A model generated the notes under the pieces. It was not told the origin of the DNA and ran no database searches. It saw nothing but the letters and a program-made list of their open reading frames with translations. A program made the position numbers and the translations under genes. From Clostridia bacterium (GTDB lineage Bacteria; Bacillota; Clostridia; UMGS1810), in NCBI GenBank assembly GCA_017436905.1, contig JAFSCF010000014.1, positions 1-64,000 on the forward strand: a stretch of 64,000 nucleotides of DNA, written 5' to 3'. How positions within the stretch are numbered: position 1 is the stretch's first letter; the number at the start of each line of letters is the position of its first letter. This document shows positions 1 through 7,626 of the stretch, in pieces.

Positions 1-271
1 AGTACATACCAACTCTTTCAGCCTCTTCTTTGATAGAGTCCTGAGCCTGTTTCTTTGTACCAACGAAAAGGATTTCCTCGCCGCTTTCTGCAACTTCTTT
101 AATGAAGTTGTATGCTTCGATTACTTTTTTAACGGTTTTCTGCAAGTTGATGATGTAGATACCGTTTCTTTCTGTGAAGATGTACTCAGCCATTTTGGGG
201 TTCCATCTTCTTGTCTGGTGTCCGAAGTGAACACCTGCTTCTAAAAGCTGTTTCATTGAAATTACTGACAT
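1..271 (-). CDS. rpsB: 30S ribosomal protein S2, N-terminal part (runs off window)
   Basis: The first 90 residues of ribosomal protein S2, a component of the small subunit that assembles late and helps hold S1 or mRNA. The translation begins [13 protein letters not shown] and continues with the family hallmarks [14 protein letters not shown] and FVGTKKQAQ. The ATG at 269-271 follows a strong ribosome binding site (AAGGAGG, 280-286). The C-terminal two thirds and any downstream tsf lie outside the window. It has its own promoter and a leader of about 100 nt. Confidence 0.97.
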   Translation of the reverse strand, partial: MSVISMKQLLEAGVHFGHQTRRWNPKMAEYIFTERNGIYIINLQKTVKKVIEAYNFIKEVAESGEEILFVGTKKQAQDSIKEEAERVGMY

Positions 272-380
272 TTTTTATGCCTCCTTGTTTTTTTATACCT
301 CCGCACACCTCATTTTTACGGAAAACCGCACATTTTTGACGGCAACCTCCCGCAAATCGGCATACGTGTGTATTTTTACC
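272..380 (-). promoter_or_regulatory. rpsB leader with short overlapping reading frames
   Basis: A leader of about 108 nt. Its start (CACAC) can pair with GTGTG near its end. It contains tiny reading frames MPICGRLPSKMCGFP (ending in TAA) and MRCAEV, the latter overlapping an internal GGAGG. Ribosomal-protein mRNAs are often autoregulated through such leaders, but I do not recognise this as a named S2 leader. Function is inference only. Confidence 0.35.
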
Positions 381-386
381 TTAGAT

Positions 387-415
387 ATTTTAACACACTT
401 ACCAATAAAATGCAA
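387..415 (-). promoter_or_regulatory. Sigma-A promoter of rpsB
   Basis: On the minus strand, TTGCAT (410-415) and TAAAAT (387-392) are separated by exactly 17 bp. The predicted start near 380 leaves an untranslated leader of about 110 nt before rpsB. Confidence 0.8.
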
Positions 416-434
416 GTGTTTTTTTCATTTATTT

Positions 435-1610
435 TTATTTTAATTCCTGTACTGCTCTTTGCAGTTGATAATCACGTTCATAAGGAATTTGCGTAACTGC
501 TTTCTGACTCATTTCCTCATCTAAACCAACTTCGATTTGTGGGGTTATACCCACCTTATCTATACAAGTACCACCGGGGGTGTAGTACTTTGCGGTGGTG
601 AGTTTAAATGCGGTGCCGTCGCCCATCTCAAATATAGACTGCACTATACCTTTACCGAAACTTTTTTCGCCTATAAGTATACCTCTGCCGTTATCTGCTA
701 TTGCGCCGGCAAGTGCCTCTGACGCACTTGCGCTGTATTTATTTATAAGCACGCACAAGGGCAAATCGTTGTAGTCAGAGTCGGAATCATATTTTTTCTC
801 GTTACCCTGTTTATCTTTTATAGTAATTATGTTTGCCTCGGGCAAGAGATAATCCGCTACTTTCACCACGCTGTCGAGCGTGCCGCCGGGGTTATTGCGA
901 AGGTCTATAACAATGCCCTTTACCCCGTATGCTTTAAGATTATCAAGGCATTTTGTAAATTCGTCTGCAGTGTGGTCGCCAAAGTTTGATATACGTATAT
1001 ATCCTACTCCGTTTTCAAGCATACGCTCTTTTGCTGTAGTTATTATAACCTTTTCACGTTCTACGATTATATCCATATTCTCATCGCCACGCTTTACGGT
1101 TAACGTAATGCGTTTACCGGCACTGCTGCCGTCACCTTTTATCATACTGATTGCTTCGTTATAGTTTTGAGCGCTGACGTTTACTCCGTCAACTTTAACT
1201 ATTTTATCGCCGGGCAGTATGCCGGCACGTGCGGCGGGTGAATCGTCAAACGGTGCAATAACAGTTATATCGTCTTGGTCCACGGTTACCTCAACACCTA
1301 TTCCTACATAGTCGCCCTCAACACTTTGCATCATTTCTTTAAAATCTTCTTTATTAATATACTGGGTGTACGGGTCGCCAACCTCCGCCGCAAAGGCAGA
1401 AAGTGCGCTGTCCATCATTTTTTCTTTATCATAATCGTAGATATAATACCCGTCTATAAGAGTTTCTATCCTTTGCAATTTCTGCGCACCCGTATCGGCA
1501 AATTGCGGCAAAAGCAGAATCAGACCGCCGCCAACAACAAAAATCATCAGCGCAGCCGTTACAAAAAATGTGATAACCGCTGTTATAATTATATGTTTTT
1601 TATTTATCAT
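435..1610 (-). CDS. ctpB: C-terminal processing serine protease (S41 family, CtpA/CtpB type)
   Basis: A membrane-anchored, outward-facing protease. One N-terminal transmembrane helix (about residues 8-33) is followed by a PDZ domain (about 95-175, with VGIGVEV and AGILPGDKIVKVDG) and the S41 catalytic domain. The catalytic serine lies in SASASEALAGAI and the lysine in GEKSFGKGIVQ, the usual Ser-Lys dyad. At 391 aa it is full length. The ATG follows GGGAGGG. It ends the ftsE-ftsX-M23 gene run, an order also seen in Bacilli, where CtpB cleaves envelope or sporulation substrates. A terminator-like hairpin separates it from the M23 gene, so its transcription may be partly independent. Confidence 0.93.
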   Translation of the reverse strand: MINKKHIIITAVITFFVTAALMIFVVGGGLILLLPQFADTGAQKLQRIETLIDGYYIYDYDKEKMMDSALSAFAAEVGDPYTQYINKEDFKEMMQSVEGDYVGIGVEVTVDQDDITVIAPFDDSPAARAGILPGDKIVKVDGVNVSAQNYNEAISMIKGDGSSAGKRITLTVKRGDENMDIIVEREKVIITTAKERMLENGVGYIRISNFGDHTADEFTKCLDNLKAYGVKGIVIDLRNNPGGTLDSVVKVADYLLPEANIITIKDKQGNEKKYDSDSDYNDLPLCVLINKYSASASEALAGAIADNGRGILIGEKSFGKGIVQSIFEMGDGTAFKLTTAKYYTPGGTCIDKVGITPQIEVGLDEEMSQKAVTQIPYERDYQLQRAVQELK

Positions 1611-1671
1611 TGCAAAAGCACCCTCCCCTGATATATATTATTCGCAGAGAAAATCTTTATTCAAAGATAAG

Positions 1672-1696
1672 AACAGAACGCCATTGGCGTTCTGTT
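1672..1696 (-). terminator. Hairpin between M23 hydrolase and ctp genes
   Basis: A perfect 11-bp stem (AACAGAACGCC / GGCGTTCTGTT) with a 3-nt loop. The minus-strand 3' flank is only moderately T-rich, so it may attenuate rather than fully terminate before ctp. Confidence 0.6.
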
Positions 1697-1704
1697 TTTA
1701 AATT

Positions 1705-2853
1705 TTATTGTAAGTACGACATCGGGTTTACGGGACTGCCGTTTACCTGAACCTCAAAATGTATATGAGGGCCAGTTGAATACCCCGTTGAACCAACCTT
1801 GGCTATAACCTGACCTCGTGAAACTTTTTGCCCTTTACTTACGGTTAAACTGCTGTTATGACCGTAAAGCGTAGTCACTCCGCCGCCGTGATTTATAACT
1901 ACGTAATTGCCGTACGCATTGTTCCAGCCTGCAATAATTACAGTGCCGTCTGCCGCAGCAAGTACGTTTGTGCCGTACGATGCACCGATATCTATACCCG
2001 TATGCTGTTTATACACACCGAGAGTCGGGTGAACACGCATACTGTAAGGTGATGTTATTCTGTATGAATTTGTAGACGGCCACAGGAACTTTCCACCAAC
2101 ATAACGGCTGCCGTCGCCCGATACTAATCTTGCAATCTCATTACGTGCGGCATTTTCGGCTTCTTTGGCTTTTTTAAGTTCCTGAGTTATCTCTTTTTCC
2201 GTCTGCGCAAGGTCATTTAAAATCTTCTGACTTGCTGCCTGCTTCTGCGCCAACTGCCTTTTCTTGGCAAGGCTCTGCTCCATAATGGACATTACCTGTG
2301 CACGTTCGTTTTCAATCTCTATTTTGATTGCCTCTATAACCTGTTCGTTCTCTTTAAGTTCGGTAAGCAGCGTATTGTCGTAATCGGCAATCTGCTCCAT
2401 AACGTCCATGCGGATGAAGAAATCCTCTAAAGAGTGTGCCTTTGCAATTACCTCTAAATAAGTGATTGAGCCTTTTTCAACAATCAATTTAACACGGTCT
2501 TTATAAGACTCGTACTGCCTGCTGCTGAGTTCGTGTGCAGCGGCAAGTTCTGCGTCTTTCTGCTCAATTCTGTCGTTGATTTCTTCAACCTGAGCATCAA
2601 GAGCATTAATTTCAGCCTCAATTTCGGCTATCTGGCTGTCGAGTATATCTTTATTACTTTGTTCAGCCTTTTTCTTAGCCTTATTGGCATTGAGTTTTTT
2701 ATTAAGTTCTGTCTGTTGCTGCTGTGCTTTGTTAAGCCTTTGCTGAGCAGATTCTGCACGTACACCGAACGGAACTACTGTAAGCAGGCTTACACCTATA
2801 AATGCAACAAGAGCCACCCAAGCCAGAATCCTTACTAAACCTTTATTTTTCAT
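1705..2853 (-). CDS. Murein hydrolase activator/endopeptidase, coiled coil plus M23 (LytM) domain
   Basis: A secreted EnvC/PcsB-like protein of 382 aa. An N-terminal signal or anchor helix (about 10-32) precedes a long Gln/Lys/Glu-rich coiled coil (about 33-240) and a C-terminal M23 domain (about 255-380). The M23 zinc ligands are visible in HTGIDIGA (H..D) and GPHIHFEV (HxH), so unlike EnvC the domain appears catalytically intact. It follows ftsE and ftsX directly. In other bacteria FtsEX gates the activity of exactly this kind of coiled-coil hydrolase, so a role as the FtsEX-controlled wall hydrolase at division is a strong contextual inference. The ATG follows GGAG. Confidence 0.92.
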   Translation of the reverse strand: MKNKGLVRILAWVALVAFIGVSLLTVVPFGVRAESAQQRLNKAQQQQTELNKKLNANKAKKKAEQSNKDILDSQIAEIEAEINALDAQVEEINDRIEQKDAELAAAHELSSRQYESYKDRVKLIVEKGSITYLEVIAKAHSLEDFFIRMDVMEQIADYDNTLLTELKENEQVIEAIKIEIENERAQVMSIMEQSLAKKRQLAQKQAASQKILNDLAQTEKEITQELKKAKEAENAARNEIARLVSGDGSRYVGGKFLWPSTNSYRITSPYSMRVHPTLGVYKQHTGIDIGASYGTNVLAAADGTVIIAGWNNAYGNYVVINHGGGVTTLYGHNSSLTVSKGQKVSRGQVIAKVGSTGYSTGPHIHFEVQVNGSPVNPMSYLQ

Positions 2854-2868
2854 AAAAATCTCCGTGAA

Positions 2869-3768
2869 TTACACCTTTAAATATTTACGTATTGAAAGCG
2901 CACTGCCTATTGCACCGATTAACACTCCCACACCGATAAACGGTAAAAGTATCAGGTGCCATATCTCGTCGAAACCACGTATTGCCATAATTGCACTTAC
3001 GGCAGGCGCAGTACTGAGGCTTGACGAAATTGCTATATAGCACGACTGTATAATGAAAAATGCCGCAATTGCGCCAGCAAATCCCACTATCATACCTTCA
3101 ATCATAAACGGCCATCTTATAAATGCATCGGTTGCGCCGACATATTTCATAATATTTATCTCTTTACGTCTTGCATAGAGTGCCAGTTTAATTGTGTTTG
3201 AAATAATAAATATGCTTATAAACATAAATATAAGTATTATCCATACAGATATATGACGGATTGCGTTAGTTAAAGAATAGATTATATTTATCATATCCTG
3301 TCTGTTCTCTACACGCAGAACGCCTTCTATTTTGCCTATCTTTTCCGCAACTGTCTGCGATTCGGATATATCGTGGAGTGTTACTTTGAATGAGTCGTCA
3401 ATAATATCGTCGGGCAGGCCGCTGAACGATACTAATTCTTCTTCACTTAATCCCTCTTTGAATTTAGCAAATGTATCTTCACCACGTTCAAAAGCAACAC
3501 CGCTGATACCGTCAATTTTTTTGATTGCATCACTGATGCCTTGTATCTTACCGCCATGACTTGCTTCGTCTGTAATATACGCCACAATCTGGCATTGGTC
3601 TGCCATCTGGTCACCAAGGTAATTAATATTTATAGTAAACACCAAAAATACACCCAGCACAAACAGGCACGCAATTATAATAAACAAAGAAGCCAAACTC
3701 ATAAGTCCGTTTTTAAAGATATTACCCATAGCCTCATAAGTAAATCTTTTAGCAAATCTAATTAGCAT
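2869..3768 (-). CDS. ftsX: Cell-division permease-like protein FtsX
   Basis: A polytopic membrane partner of FtsE. An N-terminal transmembrane helix is followed by an extracellular domain (about residues 50-160) and three C-terminal helices, matching the FtsX fold; the C-terminus ends IRKYLKV. I start it at MLIRFAKRFTYEAMGN (3768), because GGTGGG sits nine bases upstream and this gives the usual length of about 299 aa. The longer reading from 3801 would extend into ftsE. It overlaps ftsE by 11 bp, indicating translational coupling. Its extracellular loop probably engages the M23 hydrolase encoded next. Confidence 0.95.
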   Translation of the reverse strand: MLIRFAKRFTYEAMGNIFKNGLMSLASLFIIIACLFVLGVFLVFTININYLGDQMADQCQIVAYITDEASHGGKIQGISDAIKKIDGISGVAFERGEDTFAKFKEGLSEEELVSFSGLPDDIIDDSFKVTLHDISESQTVAEKIGKIEGVLRVENRQDMINIIYSLTNAIRHISVWIILIFMFISIFIISNTIKLALYARRKEINIMKYVGATDAFIRWPFMIEGMIVGFAGAIAAFFIIQSCYIAISSSLSTAPAVSAIMAIRGFDEIWHLILLPFIGVGVLIGAIGSALSIRKYLKV

Positions 3769-4444
3769 AACTATACCCACCTTTTTTGTCATCATGGGCA
3801 ATAGCGCCGCCCTCTACGTGAATTACACGTTTCTGCATAGTGTTCACTATATTTTCAGCATGAGTTGCCATAACCACCGTCGTACCTCGACGATTAATAG
3901 TTTCCATAAGTTCCATAATGCCGTGTGCCGTTTCGGGGTCAAGGTTTCCGGTGGGCTCGTCTGCTATCAAAACAGCAGGGTTATTAACTATAGCACGTGC
4001 AATAGAAATTCTTTGCTGTTCGCCGCCGGAAAGTTCGTTAGGATACATCTTCGCTTTATGGGTTAATCCCACCATACTGAGCACCGTAGGTACCTGACGG
4101 CGGATTTCTCTGCGTGAAGCACCCACGATTTCCATAGCATAAGCTATGTTATCATAAGCGGTTTTGTTCGGCAGAAGTCTGTAATCCTGAAACACCACTC
4201 CGATAGTACGTCTGAAATAAGGAATCTCTTTACGGGTGAGCGAGCACACATCAACACCGTTTATAACGATATTCCCCTCGCTTGGTTTAATTTCTTTCAT
4301 CATAAGTCTGATAAGCGTAGATTTTCCCGCAGCAGATGAACCAACTAGGAACACAAACTCGCCTTTTTCAATAAAAAGATTAACATCGTGAAGTGCCACA
4401 ACACCGTTTTCGTATGTTTTGGACACATTTTCAAATAAAATCAT
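3758..4444 (-). CDS. ftsE: Cell-division ATP-binding protein FtsE
   Basis: An ABC ATPase of 228 aa that powers FtsX. Walker A is GSSAAGKST (about 36-44; GPSGAGKST is commoner), the signature is LSGGEQQR and Walker B is VLIADEPTGNLD, with the switch histidine in VVMATHAE. GAGG lies upstream of the ATG. It starts 10 bp after the stop of the regulator gene, so the four or five genes probably share the promoter at 5574-5601. Confidence 0.96.
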   Translation of the reverse strand: MILFENVSKTYENGVVALHDVNLFIEKGEFVFLVGSSAAGKSTLIRLMMKEIKPSEGNIVINGVDVCSLTRKEIPYFRRTIGVVFQDYRLLPNKTAYDNIAYAMEIVGASRREIRRQVPTVLSMVGLTHKAKMYPNELSGGEQQRISIARAIVNNPAVLIADEPTGNLDPETAHGIMELMETINRRGTTVVMATHAENIVNTMQKRVIHVEGGAIAHDDKKGGYSYAN

Positions 4445-4454
4445 TTATGTTACC

Positions 4455-5543
4455 TCAGATTTTTAAAGATGTAGTTTTCAAATATTTATTTACCATCATT
4501 GCAACTTTGAATATAATGGCTTCGTCAAATATTCTAAGGTCAAGACCGGTAATTTTCTGGATTTTATCAAGACGATACACAAGTGTGTTTCTGTGAACGT
4601 ATAACTGTCTTGATGTTTCAGATACGTTAAGGTTATTTTCAAAGAATTTCTTGATGGTTTCGATAATCTCGCCGTCAAGTTCGTTGATAGAGCCTTTTTT
4701 GAACACTTCGCTCAAGAATAACTGGCAGAGTGTTGTGGGCAACTGATATATAAGACGGCCTATGCCGAGGTCTTCGTAACTGATAATATTTTTTTCGTCT
4801 TCAAATACTTTGCCCACCTCTAAAGCAACCTGTGCTTCCTTATATGATGTTGCGATTTCTTTAATGTTGGAAATAACTGTACCAATACCAACAGAAACCT
4901 TTTTAACAAGCGCTTCCGCAGTGATATTGTCAACCATTTCGGTTGCAAGTGTCTGCAGTTCTTTAAGAGAAACATCGCCGGGGAATTCTTTAACAAGTGC
5001 GATGTCGTTTTCATCAATACTAACAACATAATCGCTCTGTTTATTGGGGAACATATTCTCCAAAATTTCCAGCACGGAAAAATCACCCGTATTTTCTGCA
5101 CGGATTAAAAATACAGCGCGTTTTGCTTCTATCGGCAGATGCAGTTCTGCAGCCTTTGCCAAAACATCACCGGGTAAGATATTATCCAAAAGGAAGTTTT
5201 TGATGAAGTTTATATGGTTGTACTTATCATCATAAAGTGCCTTTACAGATGTAAAGTTAATCTTTAAAATTTCTGCATAACTGCGTGCAAGCGCATCGTC
5301 ACCACGTACAAAAGATATAAAGTCTACTTTGCCCATCTCCTGAACTGAACGATATGTATAGCCGTTGTACGCAAAGGTGTCCAGATTGTCATTAGCAAAA
5401 TTGAGTACACACTCTAAATCGTTTTCAGAAATCTGCACATTGGAACTTGAAATAACGGTGCCGTTATCTAAAATAACACCTACATCTCTGCCCATTGCAT
5501 CTCTGAATTGCTGTGTAATTTGCTGGAAATAACGTATATTCAA
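4455..5543 (-). CDS. PucR/CdaR-family helix-turn-helix transcriptional regulator
   Basis: A 362-aa regulator. The C-terminal 60-70 residues hold the PucR-type HTH, with FFENNLNVSETSRQLYVHRN and TLVYRLDKIQKITGLDLR. The middle part resembles the GGDEF-like fold typical of CdaR proteins (VSVGIGTVISNIKEIATSYK). The inducer is unknown. Start is TTG (5541-5543) with GAGGTGAT just upstream. The gene begins the operon that continues into ftsE, an unusual partner for a PucR-like protein. Whether it controls ftsEX or merely shares the transcript cannot be told from sequence. Confidence 0.85.
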   Translation of the reverse strand: MNIRYFQQITQQFRDAMGRDVGVILDNGTVISSSNVQISENDLECVLNFANDNLDTFAYNGYTYRSVQEMGKVDFISFVRGDDALARSYAEILKINFTSVKALYDDKYNHINFIKNFLLDNILPGDVLAKAAELHLPIEAKRAVFLIRAENTGDFSVLEILENMFPNKQSDYVVSIDENDIALVKEFPGDVSLKELQTLATEMVDNITAEALVKKVSVGIGTVISNIKEIATSYKEAQVALEVGKVFEDEKNIISYEDLGIGRLIYQLPTTLCQLFLSEVFKKGSINELDGEIIETIKKFFENNLNVSETSRQLYVHRNTLVYRLDKIQKITGLDLRIFDEAIIFKVAMMVNKYLKTTSLKI

Positions 5544-5573
5544 AATATCACCTCATTTATAATTTACACCTCT

Positions 5574-5601
5574 AACATACATAATACTATTTTTTTGTCA
5601 A
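5574..5601 (-). promoter_or_regulatory. Promoter of the regulator-ftsEX operon
   Basis: On the minus strand, TTGACA (5596-5601) and TATGTT (5574-5579) are spaced by 16 bp, followed by a leader of about 25 nt. Confidence 0.65.
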
Positions 5602-5713
5602 TTTTGCAAGGTTAAAAAGTTAATTTCCATAAAATTTTGTAGATTTTTTTGTGTTAGTAGCGCAAATGTGCATTTTTATAGTGAAAAATCACAATAAAAA
5701 TGCACAAATTCAG

Positions 5714-5739
5714 AAAGGCGCCCCTTTTTGAGCGCCTTT
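5714..5739 (-). terminator. Terminator of the VanW-domain gene
   Basis: Stem AAAGGCGC / GCGCCTTT, 8 bp, T-rich on both sides. It lies just past the stop of the minus-strand gene ending at 5751. Confidence 0.7.
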
Positions 5740-5750
5740 TAAATTTTATG

Positions 5751-7481
5751 TTATTCGATTTCTGACGGTTGATTTTCCGTTATTTCTTCTCCAATAACCT
5801 CTTCCGCAACGGGGGGGTGTTCTTCCTCTGTGGGTGACTGCTGCTCAGGCGGTGTTGCAACGGGATAACCTGCCGTCGGGTCTGTGACTTCGGGTGCAGG
5901 CTCAACTGTTTCGGGAATTTCGGCCGGCGGAACTTCCTCAACCGGTGTTTCGGGCACGGGCGGAACATGAACTATTTTGTTTATAGGACTGTAACGACTG
6001 GTGTGTATCATTTTGTTTGAGATAACTTTACCGTTTTCAGTAACTTTTTTATATGTGTTTACAACTGCGCCGTTTGAGCCGGTCTGTTTAACCTTGGTTA
6101 TGCCTTCTGCAATAGTTTCGTCAGGCTGCTCTATTGTGGTAAACGGCGTACTGCTTACATACTGAGTGGAGATTTCCACTTTTTTATCGCTGGTCTTTTT
6201 ACCGTAGATTGATATGGTAAGCACTCCGCCGCCAACAGATGACAAAACCTTAACGGGAGAATCGTACTGGTTTTTGAATTTAAAATCTATAGAACCGTAT
6301 GCAACGGTAGCATCTCTTCCAAGTGGCACATATGCAACCGGCAGAGAATGACACGTACGTGACACAATCTCTAAGTCAGCATACAAAACTGCGTTGTACA
6401 AAGTGGAGGAAACCTGACATATACCTCCGCCAAGGCCTTCCACAACCTCGCCGTTTGCATATACCTTTGCACCGGCATAACCGCGTGCTGTGCTTCGCTC
6501 ACCGACTATTCCGTTGTACGAGAACACCTGTCCTTTTTCCAGAACTATATTGTTGATTGCCCTTGCAGCCAGAGTAACATTTTTAGTTCTGCCAACCTCG
6601 CCTGCGTTATATCTGGTAGTATATGTACCAAGGCAATCTCCGAAAAGCGATTTATCGAGTTCTTCGGTAGTCATTTCCGGTTCTGTTATGGTAAGCGGAA
6701 TGGCATACTCGTGTGAGTTTTTAAGATTGTCAGTTATAATCTTTTCAGCCTCGGCAATATCAAAATCTATACCATTTTCGCTTTCTGTATAAGTGATGCG
6801 CATATTTGATATTGAATGGGCAGCCTCTACAACCTCTTTTGCGTACTGTTCGTGCAGGCTTTCTGCAGAAATCGGTGTGGGGTTAACTGTTTCAATCAGC
6901 AATTCTATTTTATTCTCGTCACCTGCGGCAACAAGTTGCAAATCGGCACGGAGTTTGTCTTTATTTACATCTAATCCCTGACTGCCGTTTTTAATATACA
7001 GTTTATCGCCCTCTACACGGATTTCCGGTTCCACAGAGGGAGTGCGCAAATCGCCTATCTGCTCGTCGAAAATCGCATTGAGTTTTTCCTCATCATACGA
7101 TATTTCTATTGGCAAATCCTCGCCGTTAAACATCACATTAAATATATTGCCTATACGGTAAAATATGTTTGCATCTCTACCGTATGCGTGGGCAATCTCC
7201 GCAGTTTTGTCAGCATCGCATTTTAAAGATATATCTTCGGCTTCAATTTCAAACTCTCTGTCGTCACACACAAACGCAGGCAGTTTATCAAAGAAATCTT
7301 CGTTTGATAAAAACTTCTCGGCAGCGTCAACTGTCATTCCGCCTAAATTCACACCTGATACAGAAACACCGTTGTAAATTTTATTGCTGCAAGCCAATGC
7401 TGTCAGGCACGCAATAATTGCCGCCAGTACAAAGGCAACACATGCGATGATGATTTTTGTTTTTAATTTCATATCTTTCAT
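5751..7481 (-). CDS. Cell-wall-associated VanW-family protein with PG-binding-like and G5 domains
   Basis: A 576-aa exported protein (YoaR-like). A transmembrane segment or signal (about 8-30) is followed by a peptidoglycan-binding-like region (about 38-200, NGVSVSGVNLGGMTVDAA), a VanW domain (about 295-420, with GQVFSYNG, GGGICQVSSTLYNA and GRDATVAYGS), a G5 domain (about 430-500, PFTTIEQPDETI and GSNGAVVNTYKK) and a Pro/Glu-rich tail (505-576). G5 domains bind glycans. The reaction catalysed by VanW domains is not settled, so the role in wall binding or modification is inference. The ATG follows GGAG. It is transcribed alone, between two terminators. Confidence 0.88.
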   Translation of the reverse strand: MKDMKLKTKIIIACVAFVLAAIIACLTALACSNKIYNGVSVSGVNLGGMTVDAAEKFLSNEDFFDKLPAFVCDDREFEIEAEDISLKCDADKTAEIAHAYGRDANIFYRIGNIFNVMFNGEDLPIEISYDEEKLNAIFDEQIGDLRTPSVEPEIRVEGDKLYIKNGSQGLDVNKDKLRADLQLVAAGDENKIELLIETVNPTPISAESLHEQYAKEVVEAAHSISNMRITYTESENGIDFDIAEAEKIITDNLKNSHEYAIPLTITEPEMTTEELDKSLFGDCLGTYTTRYNAGEVGRTKNVTLAARAINNIVLEKGQVFSYNGIVGERSTARGYAGAKVYANGEVVEGLGGGICQVSSTLYNAVLYADLEIVSRTCHSLPVAYVPLGRDATVAYGSIDFKFKNQYDSPVKVLSSVGGGVLTISIYGKKTSDKKVEISTQYVSSTPFTTIEQPDETIAEGITKVKQTGSNGAVVNTYKKVTENGKVISNKMIHTSRYSPINKIVHVPPVPETPVEEVPPAEIPETVEPAPEVTDPTAGYPVATPPEQQSPTEEEHPPVAEEVIGEEITENQPSEIE

Positions 7482-7559
7482 ATACGGCTCCTATATATAT
7501 GTAATAAAATTTTTAAGATACATATTTTTTTAAAACAGACAACGACTTTTGTCCGTTTT

Positions 7560-7594
7560 AAAAAAATGGCGAGAGTACATCGAGTACTCTCGCC
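7560..7594 (-). terminator. Terminator of nifJ
   Basis: Minus strand: stem GGCGAGAGTAC with its complement (7568-7594), loop of about 5 nt, then ATTTTTTT. A textbook intrinsic terminator. Confidence 0.92.
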
Positions 7595-7626
7595 TAAAAC
7601 TACAAAGTACTCATTAAAGATTAAAA

